NCBI RefSeq assembly: GCF_030815255.1
Contig: NZ_JAUSWN010000003.1
Location: 62,001-126,000, forward strand
From: Hathewaya limosa
GTDB taxonomy: Bacteria; Bacillota; Clostridia; Clostridiales; Clostridiaceae
DNA length: 64,000 nucleotides
Direction: 5' to 3'
Part shown: one piece after another, positions 36,177 to 45,481 of the stretch
How the letters are laid out: each line of letters begins with the position of its first letter
How positions within the stretch are numbered: position 1 is the first letter of the stretch
Notes under the pieces: generated by a model
Seen by the model: the letters and a program-made list of their open reading frames with translations, nothing else
Database searches by the model: none
What the model was told of the DNA's origin: nothing
Translations under genes and position numbers: made by a program

Positions 36177-36472
36177 ATAAGTTTCCTCCTAAGTTATTAA
36201 ATAAGTTTTTATATTAATTTTTATAATAATTTATATAAAGGAATATTAAATTTTATTAAAGACCTATATTATAGTTATTAGTCTAATAAATTTATATTGA
36301 TTCAATAAATTAAACAAAAATAAAATAGAAAGAGAATTCTCTTTCTATTTATAGTTTATCAAAAAAATTATGAATTTCAATAAAAAAAATACTTACTTAA
36401 TATTCGATAATTTCTAAGTTAATGGATAATTGTAAATTGTATGAATTTATATCTTATATTTTTAAATATTTT
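36177..36472 (-). other. Intergenic region, terminator of MATE gene and promoter of oxidoreductase
   Basis: It holds a perfect 28-base palindrome centred on GAATTC (36323-36350), followed on the - strand by TTATTTTTG. This is a good terminator for the upstream MATE gene. A TATAAT (complement of 36268-36273) could be the -10 of the oxidoreductase gene; its -35 is weak. Confidence 0.55.
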
Positions 36473-37807
36473 TTAATTTATAAGCGACTTATACTCCTTT
36501 ATTAATAATATAATCCCTAAAAGTACAACAAAAGTATCTACTAATGGTTGGGTAAACCATACTGCTTTTATACCAAAGAATTTAGGCATAAGTATTATAG
36601 CAGGAACAAAAGCTATTATTTGTCTTAAGAATACAAGAATACCTGCATTCTTTCCTTTACCAATAGACTGAAAGAATGTAATCATCATAATCATAAGGCC
36701 GTATATAGGAAAAGCTCCATAAAAAATCCTAAAATTACTAATACCTTTTGCAACTATATTTTCATTAGTTATAAAAAGTCCTAATGCCCCTTTTGCAAAT
36801 ATCTCCATAGGAATCCAAAAGATTAATGCTAAAATTGTAGATCCAATTATAAACATGTTTGTTGATTTTTTAACTCTATCATAATATTTAGCGCCATAAT
36901 TTGTTCCTACTAAAGGTTGTAGTCCTTGAGACATTCCCCATAATGGAATAAAAGAAAAGGCTTGAATACGCAATGATGCGCCCATTAAAATAGCTTGATT
37001 AGGATCTCCATATTTAAAAGCCATTCTGTATAATAATGTTTGTTGAATTATTGTTAAAACTTGCATCATCATAGCAGAAACACCTACAGAAAACACTTCA
37101 TTCTTAAGTTGTTTATCTATTTTGATTCTATGAATTTTAACAACCCTACTTTTCTTTAAAAAATATCTTAAAGTTATAATAGCTTGTACTATTTGGGAGG
37201 TTACGGTTGCTATTGCTGCACCTTCAATACCTTTATTTCCTAAAGCTTTAATTAAAATAGGATCTAAAACGATATTTAATATTGCTCCAAATGCCATAAT
37301 TAACATAGCGTTTTTCATTAATCCCTCTCCACGCATAACCATATTAGCACTTTGAGCAAAATTAACAAAAATAGAACCAAGATAAACTATTTTAAGGTAA
37401 CGGATGGCAAGTTCTAATATTTCTCCTTTTGCGCCACTAAATTGAAGTAATTGTCTGGTAAATACAACTCCTATTAAGGTAATAGCTATTGAAAAAATTA
37501 AAACTAAAGCAATTAAATTTCCCATTATTTTATTTATTACTTCTTGATCTTTTTTCCCAATGGCTCTAGATAAAACTGAAGCTGAGCCAATACCTATTAA
37601 TGTTGATATACCACTATTAAACAAAGTTAAAGGGTACGCAACAGATATAGCTCCCATTGCATTTTCACCAATCATTTGGCCAGCGAATACACCATCCATG
37701 AAAGAATATAATCCAATTACTATCATTCCAAGAATAGCTGGAGCTGATAATTTAAACATAAGTTTTATAGGTGATTCTTTTAACAATATCCCCCTAGTAT
37801 CTTTCAT
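36473..37807 (-). CDS. MATE family efflux transporter (first copy)
   Basis: 444 residues with about 12 membrane segments in two homologous halves. N-terminal SPIKLMFKLSAPAILGMIVIG and DGVFAGQMIGENAMGAISVAYP, and second-half LWGMSQGLQPLVGTNYGAK, are typical of MATE (DinF/NorM-like) exporters. It uses an ion gradient to export drugs or metabolites. It has its own promoter with a Fur-box-like palindrome and lies downstream of an AraC gene. This suggests iron-linked export, for example of a metallophore, but that is inference. Confidence 0.9.
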   Translation of the reverse strand: MKDTRGILLKESPIKLMFKLSAPAILGMIVIGLYSFMDGVFAGQMIGENAMGAISVAYPLTLFNSGISTLIGIGSASVLSRAIGKKDQEVINKIMGNLIALVLIFSIAITLIGVVFTRQLLQFSGAKGEILELAIRYLKIVYLGSIFVNFAQSANMVMRGEGLMKNAMLIMAFGAILNIVLDPILIKALGNKGIEGAAIATVTSQIVQAIITLRYFLKKSRVVKIHRIKIDKQLKNEVFSVGVSAMMMQVLTIIQQTLLYRMAFKYGDPNQAILMGASLRIQAFSFIPLWGMSQGLQPLVGTNYGAKYYDRVKKSTNMFIIGSTILALIFWIPMEIFAKGALGLFITNENIVAKGISNFRIFYGAFPIYGLMIMMITFFQSIGKGKNAGILVFLRQIIAFVPAIILMPKFFGIKAVWFTQPLVDTFVVLLGIILLIKEYKSLIN

Positions 37808-37832
37808 ATATTCATCTCCTTTTTTAAATAAA

Positions 37833-37872
37833 AAATAACATTGAATTAATAAAATTTAACTCAATGTTATTT
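37833..37872 (-). terminator. Hairpin with T-run in the leader of the first MATE gene
   Basis: AAATAACATTGA and TCAATGTTATTT form a 12-bp stem with a 16-base loop. On the - strand it is followed by TTTTATTT and then the AAGGAG ribosome site. It begins at or next to the predicted transcription start, so it may act as an attenuator or a 5'-end stabiliser. Confidence 0.6.
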
Positions 37873-37897
37873 TAATTGATATTCATTATCAATTCTA
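37869..37897 (-). promoter_or_regulatory. Fur-box-like palindrome in the promoter of the first MATE gene
   Basis: TTGATA-TTCAT-TATCAA (37876-37892) is a perfect inverted repeat. Read on the - strand, TGATAATGAATATCA differs at one base from the 7-1-7 Fur consensus TGATAATnATTATCA. It ends one base before a -10-like TAAAAT (complement of 37869-37874), so a bound repressor would block the promoter. Confidence 0.75.
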
Positions 37898-37902
37898 CTC
37901 TG

Positions 37903-38889
37903 TTAATATCTAAAATGCTCCAAAAAATTATTTTCTTTTTTATAGTCTTTTGGAAGTACTCCATTTATATCTTTAAATGCTTCTGTAAATTTACTAGCAT
38001 TTAAATAACCTAAAGATAATGCAATATCACTAATATTAAGATCTGTAGTTGCTATTAAAAATGCTGCTTTATTCATTTTATATTTTTTAATATAAGCATA
38101 GGGAGTATCACCATATATTTGTTTAAAAATTGTTCTAAACATTGATAAACTCATATTATAATCTTTAGTTATATTATCTAATTTTAATGATTTATCTAAG
38201 TTTGTTATTAACGCTTGTCGTATTTCTTTAACTTTCTTTACTTGTTTACCTGAATAATATTTAAGTTCTTCTTTACTACCTTTAGTTAACTTACTTATGA
38301 AATAAAGTACATCTAAAATCTTTATTTTAAAATAATCTATTTGTCCATCATCTCTTGCAGTGTATATTTCATTAAATATATGATTTATCTTTCCATTATT
38401 CTTATTTGTATACCAATTTTTATCTAAACTAAGTTTATTATATATGTCTTGCAAATCAATTCCTAAGGTATTTAATAGGATGCAAAAATTTTTTGTGATT
38501 TTTTTCTTGTCTATAACAATAGCCATTCCATAATAAACATTTAAAGGGAAACAAAATTTAGTTGGAAGATATTTTGTAGAACTAATAGAAATCTCATTTT
38601 CACCTATATAAGAATAAGTATTATTAGGAAATTCCCATTCGACTCTTCCCCGTAAGCAATGATTAATTTCAATAATATTTTCGTTTCCACAATTACCTTC
38701 AATTAATTCCTCAGTATTGAAATCTTGAAAAGTAATCTGTACACCTGGAAATAGATCATATACAGTAAAAGTGCTTTTACCTTTGTTACAACAATAGTCA
38801 TAAACAGTAAAATTTTTTTCTCTTTTAAGCACTTTAATACATTTAATTTTCCATGGATTTATTTCTATTTCTTTATTCAATAAAATCAC
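37903..38889 (-). CDS. AraC family regulator (of the phosphotransferase/MATE operon)
   Basis: 328 residues. The N-terminal sensor domain has the blocks LFPGVQITFQDFN and INHCLRGRVEWEF, shared with the two other AraC proteins of the island. The C-terminal pair of helix-turn-helix motifs includes FRTIFKQIYGDTPYAYIKKY and ISDIALSLGYLNASKFTEAFK. It is third in an operon after the phosphotransferase-like gene and a MATE. The sensor domain probably binds the transported compound, as in YbtA-like regulators; ligand unknown. Confidence 0.88.
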   Translation of the reverse strand: MILLNKEIEINPWKIKCIKVLKREKNFTVYDYCCNKGKSTFTVYDLFPGVQITFQDFNTEELIEGNCGNENIIEINHCLRGRVEWEFPNNTYSYIGENEISISSTKYLPTKFCFPLNVYYGMAIVIDKKKITKNFCILLNTLGIDLQDIYNKLSLDKNWYTNKNNGKINHIFNEIYTARDDGQIDYFKIKILDVLYFISKLTKGSKEELKYYSGKQVKKVKEIRQALITNLDKSLKLDNITKDYNMSLSMFRTIFKQIYGDTPYAYIKKYKMNKAAFLIATTDLNISDIALSLGYLNASKFTEAFKDINGVLPKDYKKENNFLEHFRY

Positions 38890-38927
38890 CTTTAAAGAAT
38901 TATTTTATTAAAAATTCGTCTATGATG

Positions 38928-40274
38928 TTATGACAATTTTAATCTCCTTTGATTTTTAGTGGTTAAGATACTTGCAATTATAAAAGCAATTAAATCGGAT
39001 ACAGGTTGTACCCATAATATCCCTTCTAAACCGAATAATTTTGGTATTATTAAAATCAATGGGATATATATAAATCCTTGTCTTAAAGTTGTAACTAATG
39101 TAGCTTCCTTAAATCTGTGAATATTTTGTAAAAACATACCTGATATAGTTATATACCCTATAAGTGGTAAGCTAAGAGATTGTATTTTTAGAACCATCGA
39201 ACCGATTGTGATTACATTATAATCACTTGTAAAGAATGAAATTAAATTATCACTCTTAATAATAAATATAGCTGAAATAAAAATCATGAAAATAATGGCT
39301 GATTTTAATGTGAATTTTAAGGCTTTTTCCACGCGTTTATATAACTTTGCTCCGTAATTAAAAACACATACTGGTTGAAAACCATGTCCTAATCCAACCA
39401 TAAGATATGTTCCTGCAAGCATTAATCTATTTACTATTGTAAAAGCCGCTAAATACTCTTTTCCATAAATCTTCAACCTATTATTTAAAAGCGATAGAGA
39501 AACACCTATAAAGATTTCTCTTGTGAAATTAGGAAGTCCTCCACCAAAAAGTTCTTTTAATATATTTTTATTAATATGAAAATTTTTAAAGCTAAATTTT
39601 ACATTTTCTTTTTTACTACTTAAAAAAACTAATATAAAAAAGCTTATAATTTCTCCAATAATTGTAGCATATGCAGCTCCCTTAATTTTTAAGTTAAAGC
39701 TAAATATTAAAATAGGATCTAATATGCAATTAATAATGGCACCCATTGTAATACCTATAGCCCCTAAACTAGCATTACCCTGTAGACGAAATTGGGTATT
39801 TATTGTTAAAGAAGAAATCATAAATGGAGCCCCTATCAAGAGTATTGATAAATATTCTTTGGTTAGTGGAATAAGACTTTTATTAGCTCCTAAAAAATAT
39901 ACTAACTTATCTATATATATTTCCCCTAAAATTAATATAATAGCACCTACAATAAACGAAATTATAAGTCCATCTATTGCCATTTTGGAGGATTCCTTTT
40001 TATTTTTTTCTCCCTCCATTCTGGATATATAATTTCCTGAACCATGACCATAAAGAAGACCAAATGCTTGAATAACACTCATAAATGAAAAAGCTAGTCC
40101 TACTGATGCTGTGGAAGCAGTATCAATCTTTGATACAAAATACGTATCTGCTAGGCTATATGCTATTCCAATTAACATGGCCAAAGTAGATGGAATTGCC
40201 ATATTTATAACTAATTTTGAAACGGGAGTCTCTGTAAGCTTTTCATATTTACTTATTTTTTTATTCTTATTCAT
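38928..40274 (-). CDS. MATE family efflux transporter (second copy)
   Basis: 448 residues with about 12 membrane segments. LVINMAIPSTLAMLIGIAYS, DTYFVSKI and the half-repeat GLGHGFQPVCVFNYGAK mark the MATE family. Its start overlaps the stop of the phosphotransferase-like gene by 4 bases (ATGA), so the two are made together. This suggests they act on the same or related compounds: modification plus export. Confidence 0.9.
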   Translation of the reverse strand: MNKNKKISKYEKLTETPVSKLVINMAIPSTLAMLIGIAYSLADTYFVSKIDTASTASVGLAFSFMSVIQAFGLLYGHGSGNYISRMEGEKNKKESSKMAIDGLIISFIVGAIILILGEIYIDKLVYFLGANKSLIPLTKEYLSILLIGAPFMISSLTINTQFRLQGNASLGAIGITMGAIINCILDPILIFSFNLKIKGAAYATIIGEIISFFILVFLSSKKENVKFSFKNFHINKNILKELFGGGLPNFTREIFIGVSLSLLNNRLKIYGKEYLAAFTIVNRLMLAGTYLMVGLGHGFQPVCVFNYGAKLYKRVEKALKFTLKSAIIFMIFISAIFIIKSDNLISFFTSDYNVITIGSMVLKIQSLSLPLIGYITISGMFLQNIHRFKEATLVTTLRQGFIYIPLILIIPKLFGLEGILWVQPVSDLIAFIIASILTTKNQRRLKLS

Positions 40275-42754
40275 ATTAGATCCTCTGAAATCTTTCTTAC
40301 ACTTCCTTTATTACCATCAACTAGTATGCAATCTCCATCTAATAGATTCATAGTTGCATTACCAACACCTAATACAGCGGGAATGTTATATTCACGAGCT
40401 ACGATTGCTGCATGGGATAGTGATCCTCCAGTATCGGATACTACTGCTTTTGCAAGTTTAAAAAGTGGTGTCCATTCAGGAGCAGTATATGGACAAACTA
40501 AAATATCTCCTTCTTTTAGTTTATTAAATTCACTATGAGTTCTTACAATGCAAACCTTTCCTTTTACTATTCCACAGCTACCACTAATTCCTTTATAAAA
40601 ATCTTCTTCATCACTATAGAAAGCATCAATTGTCATCTGATTCCAATTTTCCTCTGCTTCTTTATGATGTGACTTTCTATTAGAAATTATTTTAACATGG
40701 TTATCGGTTAACTTACCTATAGTCATTACTTCCTCTAGCTCATTAAAAGATAAGTATAATAAATCATTTTTTTCTACATTTAATAGAGTTGCTATTCTTT
40801 GTAAAAGGACTCTTAATAAGCCAAAACCAGTTTCCCAAAGATATTGACTTTCTTCACGTCTAACATGAGCCAATCTATAATAAGAAATATCTTTCATCAT
40901 TTTATTAAGTTCTTTTTTGCCTGTATGCTTTTCTAGTGTTTTTAAGATATTCTTATATTTATTACTTTCATTAGCCTTATCTTTTAGTTTTGAAGTCATA
41001 GTTACTCTTAAAAGATTTAAAAATCTATTTGGATCTTCGCACCAAGAAATTGAAGAGAATGGAATACAACAATAATTTGATTTCCATCCATATTGTTTTA
41101 AAAATCTATCTATTGGTTCAAATTCAGTACTATATTTTTTCTTTAAAAGCATATAATCATTACTTTCAACTAATAAATCTTTCATGCAGTTGTCATTTTT
41201 AGATAATAATTTTAGTATAGTATCTATTTCTTTATTCATATTTACTGTTACATACTCAAGTTCTGATAAAAGATCATATTCACTATAATTTGAATTTATC
41301 TTTTTTAATTTTTTATCAAGTTTCTCACCAATCATAACTGATGGAAAAAGAAAATATCTAAACCTTGCATATGATATTTTTTTATGAATTTCAACAAGTT
41401 TATTGAAATAATCCCTAATCTCTGAAAAAGTGAAATTTTTATTTTTATACATTATTTCTTTTTCTAATATTTTAAGGTTATCTTCACAAGTTTTTAAAAT
41501 TTTTTCTCCACAACTTATATTATTTTCATTATCTTTGTATTCACCGTATATCTTTAAAAAACGTAATATTTTTCCACTTATTTTCCAATTAATTTTATCC
41601 ATATGAATAATACCCATATCATCCATACGAATAGGACTCTTAATTTTTAAACCTGCCTCTTCAAATAATTCATACTTCATATTTTGTAATATCATTGCTA
41701 TGTTAAAATCTAATGGGTAGCATACTACTGGGAAATGCTCTATCATATTATTTAAATACTCTTTTTCTTTTTTTGAATAGGTCCTAGAACTCTTTATTTC
41801 TTTTTTTATTGTATCTATTGTAGTAATTGGACGAGCTTGCAGAATGTATACTTTTTTATCTTTAATTGCCCATTCTATATCCATAGGCTTTTTATATAAA
41901 TTTTCAACCTTAGAAGCTTCACAAAACAATTTTTTTAAATCCTCTGCATTAAGACATCTACGTTCTTTCATATAATTAGGATTTTTTATAGTTTTGGTCC
42001 CCTCATCTGAATAGATAATAGATATGTCTTTACTTCCAAGTGTAAAGGATATTTCATTTCCATTCTCATCGAGAATATAGTTATCAGGTGTAACTCTACC
42101 TGATACAATAGCTTCGCCTAAGTTATAAGAAGCATCTATTATGGTTTGTTTTTCTCCAGATACAGGATTAGCCGTAAACAAAATTCCAGATATTTCGGAT
42201 TCTATCATTTCTTGAATTACAACGGCTATGGCAACATCAAAATGATTATATCCATTATTTTCCCTGTATGAAAAGGAACGAATACTCCAAAGTGAAGCAA
42301 AGCATTTTTTTATTGACAGAAATACATCTTCTATTTTAATAACATTTAAATATGTTTCTTGTTGTCCTGCGAAACTAGCATCTGGTAGATCCTCATCAGT
42401 TGCAGAAGATCTTACGGCTAAATGAACTGGTTTTTTAAATGCATTATATCTATTTTCTATATTTTCTTTCATTTCTTTTGAAAATTGGGATTTTAATATT
42501 AGGTTTCGGATGTGTTCAGTCTCTGATTTTATACGATTATGATCTTCATTAATATTTTTTATTCTTTCATGTATTATTTCTGTTATTCCATTATTTTGTA
42601 AAAAGTTTTTATATGCATGTGCTGTTACAATAAAACCATCAGGAACTGGAATTTCTGATGAAATCATTATTCCTAAATTTGCACCTTTACCACCAACAAT
42701 ATCAATTTCATTTTTACGTGCTTCTCTTATATTAATAATATTTTTAGCATTCAT
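40271..42754 (-). CDS. Rifampin-phosphotransferase-like / PEP-synthase-like enzyme
   Basis: 827 residues. N-terminal ATP-grasp of the PPDK/PEP-synthase type: GGKGANLGIM, HLAVRSSATDEDLPDASFAG, GILFTANPVSGEK and KVYILQARPITT. A long diverged middle region (about 330-700) follows. The C-terminal phosphohistidine domain has SDTGGSLSHAAIVARE, with the catalytic His at residue 781. The PEP/pyruvate TIM barrel of true PEP synthase is absent, so the layout is that of Rph (ATP, substrate and His domains). Rph-type enzymes phosphorylate a small molecule, producing AMP and phosphate. Rifampin itself is not established as the substrate. First gene of a Fur-box operon. Confidence 0.85.
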   Translation of the reverse strand: MNAKNIINIREARKNEIDIVGGKGANLGIMISSEIPVPDGFIVTAHAYKNFLQNNGITEIIHERIKNINEDHNRIKSETEHIRNLILKSQFSKEMKENIENRYNAFKKPVHLAVRSSATDEDLPDASFAGQQETYLNVIKIEDVFLSIKKCFASLWSIRSFSYRENNGYNHFDVAIAVVIQEMIESEISGILFTANPVSGEKQTIIDASYNLGEAIVSGRVTPDNYILDENGNEISFTLGSKDISIIYSDEGTKTIKNPNYMKERRCLNAEDLKKLFCEASKVENLYKKPMDIEWAIKDKKVYILQARPITTIDTIKKEIKSSRTYSKKEKEYLNNMIEHFPVVCYPLDFNIAMILQNMKYELFEEAGLKIKSPIRMDDMGIIHMDKINWKISGKILRFLKIYGEYKDNENNISCGEKILKTCEDNLKILEKEIMYKNKNFTFSEIRDYFNKLVEIHKKISYARFRYFLFPSVMIGEKLDKKLKKINSNYSEYDLLSELEYVTVNMNKEIDTILKLLSKNDNCMKDLLVESNDYMLLKKKYSTEFEPIDRFLKQYGWKSNYCCIPFSSISWCEDPNRFLNLLRVTMTSKLKDKANESNKYKNILKTLEKHTGKKELNKMMKDISYYRLAHVRREESQYLWETGFGLLRVLLQRIATLLNVEKNDLLYLSFNELEEVMTIGKLTDNHVKIISNRKSHHKEAEENWNQMTIDAFYSDEEDFYKGISGSCGIVKGKVCIVRTHSEFNKLKEGDILVCPYTAPEWTPLFKLAKAVVSDTGGSLSHAAIVAREYNIPAVLGVGNATMNLLDGDCILVDGNKGSVRKISEDLI

Positions 42755-43099
42755 TTGCTCCCCCTCCTTATGCTTTAAGAAAAGTTTTACTTTTTACATA
42801 TGATAAAGGATTTTATTTAAGAATATTGATTCATGCAAAGTTATTACAAATAAATAGCCATATACTAGAGGTAATAAAATTACTAAGTAGTTAACTTGTA
42901 GTTTATTTAAAAGTATAAGTAAAATCCTAAGTATCTATATCTAACATTACTAGTAGTGTAGCATTTTTGAGAATCGTTTTCAATTACTTTTAAATATATT
43001 AACAAATTTAAGATTATATATCAGTTTATTAAATATTTTCTAAGATGTTATAATTAAAAATATAAAGAAGAGAGAATAATTATAGTTTTTATACTATTG
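42755..43099 (-). other. Leader and promoter region of the phosphotransferase/MATE/AraC operon
   Basis: A long AT-rich region; the predicted start near 42945 implies about 190 bases of 5' leader. Besides the promoter listed separately, no hairpin with T-run or riboswitch is evident. The left end holds a GGAGGGGG ribosome site for the phosphotransferase gene. The right end serves as the 3' flank of the SF0329-like gene. Confidence 0.4.
42955..42983 (-). promoter_or_regulatory. Promoter with overlapping Fur-box-like palindrome
   Basis: On the - strand TTGAAA (42978-42983) and TACACT (42955-42960) are spaced 17 bases apart. The palindromic TTGAGAATCGTTTTCAA (42967-42983) covers the -35 and part of the spacer and resembles a Fur box of the GAGAATnnTTTTC type. 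Confidence 0.7.
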
Positions 43100-43516
43100 T
43101 CATTTTTTATGAATTTTTTCAGCAGTACATCTTAAATCATAAAAGTACTTTACGGTGTCCTCTTCATTTTCTATACTTTCCTTCATATTTAATAATCTTC
43201 TTTTTCCTATTCTTCTATCTAAAATTATTAATATCTTCATTAAAGAATTTTCAATTTTAATACATTCATCTATAGAAGTATTTAAATATTTATATACTAT
43301 GTCAAGAAATTCAACTTGAGAATATATACCCTCTACTGGTTTCATATAATAATTTCTTTTTAAAGTACACATATTATATATTTCTTTACCATCTACAGCT
43401 ATATAAGTTCTACCAATGCCATCATGCATTCTATAATTAGAACAATGAAATTTCACTCTGTGTTTTAATGAGTCACACATGAGATTTTCTAAGTGTATCT
43501 TAGTTTTACTCCACAT
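43100..43516 (-). CDS. SF0329-like protein of unknown function
   Basis: 138 residues starting MWSKTKIHLENLMCDSLKHRV. This start and the following YIAVDGKEIYNMCTLKR region resemble the SF0329 family of small bacterial proteins of unknown function; the assignment is from memory. It overlaps the stop of a short coding-like remnant (TAATG). It has no obvious link to the transport genes around it and may be part of an insertion between them. Confidence 0.65.
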   Translation of the reverse strand: MWSKTKIHLENLMCDSLKHRVKFHCSNYRMHDGIGRTYIAVDGKEIYNMCTLKRNYYMKPVEGIYSQVEFLDIVYKYLNTSIDECIKIENSLMKILIILDRRIGKRRLLNMKESIENEEDTVKYFYDLRCTAEKIHKK

Positions 43517-43675
43517 TAAATTTTTCTCCTATCTCTAATTTTTTTAGCAAAATCATTATTTTTTAATTTAGTACTTAATGTAGTTACATCTTCTTTAATA
43601 TCTTTTGTATTAACATTTGTAAGACTTTGCCCTCCGCTCTTATTTTGAGATTTATGAATAATTTTATCATGTAAG
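43514..43675 (-). pseudogene. Short gene remnant ending at the SF0329-like start
   Basis: After an in-frame TAA the frame stays open for about 53 codons with coding-like composition (IIHKSQNKSGGQSLTNVN, then KNNDFAKKIRDRRKI). It stops in a TAATG overlap with the next gene. No ATG, GTG or TTG is present in the frame, so the 5' part has been lost or a start codon has decayed. Family not recognised. Confidence 0.4.
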
Positions 43676-43732
43676 ACTTAATAAAACCCCTAATTTTAAA
43701 TACAAATTATGTCAATATTTAGTTAGCATATA

Positions 43733-45481
43733 TTATTTAAAACTCCAAGTCTCAGCACTTCTTCTAGTTTCAACAAACTTTTTATATATTCCTTCAGTTT
43801 TTAACAATTCCCTATGTGTACCCATTTGAGATATAGTACCATTATTGATAACAAGTATTTGATCGGCATTTTCAATAGTTGCAAGTCTATGAGCAATGAT
43901 TATTATTGTTTTTCCATAGGTTAACTCACTAATTGCTTCTTGAATATAATGTTCATTTTCTGGATCAATGCTTGCGGTTGCTTCATCTAAAATAACAATA
44001 GGAGAATCTTTTAATATAGCACGAGCAATAGAAATTCTCTGTTTCTCTCCACCAGATAATGATGAACCACTATCATTGCAAATGGTATTATATCCATTAG
44101 GAAACTCCATTATAAAATCATGACATCTTGCTTTTTTAGCCGCTTCAACAACTTCATCAAAAGTAGCATTAGGTCTTCCGAACTTAATGTTATTTAAAAT
44201 ATTATCATTAAAAAGATATACATCTTGAAAAACCATGCTTATATTTGAAAGAAGACTATCACAAGTAAATTTTTTAAGATTAACCCCCCCAAGAGTGATA
44301 TCCCCTATAGTTGGATCATAAAAACGAGCTATTAAATTACAAATTGTAGATTTACCACTACCAGATGGACCAACTATAGCAGTGGTTGTATTTTGAGGAA
44401 TATCAAATGATATATCATGCAAAACTTTTTTATTTCCATATGCAAAACTTACATTATTAAAAGTTATATCGTAAGATTCAACATTAATATTTAATCCATT
44501 TTCATCAATGAATTGTACACTTTTAATATTATCAAGTTTATCCATTGTATTATCAATGACTTGTAGAACATGACTTGCATTATTTATAGATTCTACATGT
44601 CCAAAAATAATAAATGAAAAAATAGTCATCATAAGCATTACAGAAATAGTCATTTTACCATTTGAAACACTATAACAGGAAACAAGTACAATAGCTGTTG
44701 ATGCCATCTTTAAGGAAAATAAATGCAAACAGTTATAAGGTACAAATTGTTTTTCAATTTTAATATTGATTTTTTTACTATCATTATATGCTTTTTTTAT
44801 ACCTTCAACAGAAACTCCTTCTTGTTTAAATGCCTTAACTATGGGCAGTCCACGAATATATTCTAAGGTTGATGTTATCATATCTTTTTCTGCTTTTTTC
44901 TGTGTAGGAACGTTTTGTTTACTTTTATTTATTAACATTTTTAAAAATAATCCTGAAAATAATATTCCAATAATACAGATTATAGCAATTGAAATATTGT
45001 AAAAAGTAAGACATAAAACCATTGTAAAAGCACTTACATATCCGTTAACTATAGTATCAGTAATTTTCATAGAATACATTTCCATATAAGATAAATCAGT
45101 TGTTATTACCGAAGAGAGTTCACCAGAATTGTATTTACTAAAAAATCCCAACGATACCCTTTTAAAAATATTTCCTATAGAAATTCTTTCATTAGCGACT
45201 ACTTCATAGCCAATACTTTCTTGAGATATTGCTTTAAGATAAGAAAAGAAAAATCTTAAAAGGACAGCTATAATCATTCCTATAAGTAAATACCAAACTA
45301 TATTAGGATCACATTTGTTAACTTCATGATAATCTTCAATAACAGCATTTAACCCATAAGCTGCAAGCATAATTGGAATAGCTGTAAATATGGTAGAAAA
45401 GAAAGAACATAGTATTCCAAAATAAAGACGTTTTTTATATTGATCTGTCCAGGAAATTATGCGTTTTAAAGATTTAAACAT
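43733..45481 (-). CDS. Cassette A: exporter-fold ABC transporter, second half-transporter
   Basis: 582 residues: six membrane segments (about 1-300), then an ATPase domain with GPSGSGKSTICNL, LSGGEKQRISIARAI and IVILDEATASIDPENE. It overlaps the preceding ABC gene by 8 bases, so the two form a heterodimer. Such type IV (exporter-fold) pairs next to ECF genes and AraC regulators resemble the YbtP/YbtQ and IrtAB siderophore importers. The substrate is inferred, not shown. The last part is almost identical to the cassette B paralogue, even in DNA. Confidence 0.88.
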   Translation of the reverse strand: MFKSLKRIISWTDQYKKRLYFGILCSFFSTIFTAIPIMLAAYGLNAVIEDYHEVNKCDPNIVWYLLIGMIIAVLLRFFFSYLKAISQESIGYEVVANERISIGNIFKRVSLGFFSKYNSGELSSVITTDLSYMEMYSMKITDTIVNGYVSAFTMVLCLTFYNISIAIICIIGILFSGLFLKMLINKSKQNVPTQKKAEKDMITSTLEYIRGLPIVKAFKQEGVSVEGIKKAYNDSKKINIKIEKQFVPYNCLHLFSLKMASTAIVLVSCYSVSNGKMTISVMLMMTIFSFIIFGHVESINNASHVLQVIDNTMDKLDNIKSVQFIDENGLNINVESYDITFNNVSFAYGNKKVLHDISFDIPQNTTTAIVGPSGSGKSTICNLIARFYDPTIGDITLGGVNLKKFTCDSLLSNISMVFQDVYLFNDNILNNIKFGRPNATFDEVVEAAKKARCHDFIMEFPNGYNTICNDSGSSLSGGEKQRISIARAILKDSPIVILDEATASIDPENEHYIQEAISELTYGKTIIIIAHRLATIENADQILVINNGTISQMGTHRELLKTEGIYKKFVETRRSAETWSFK

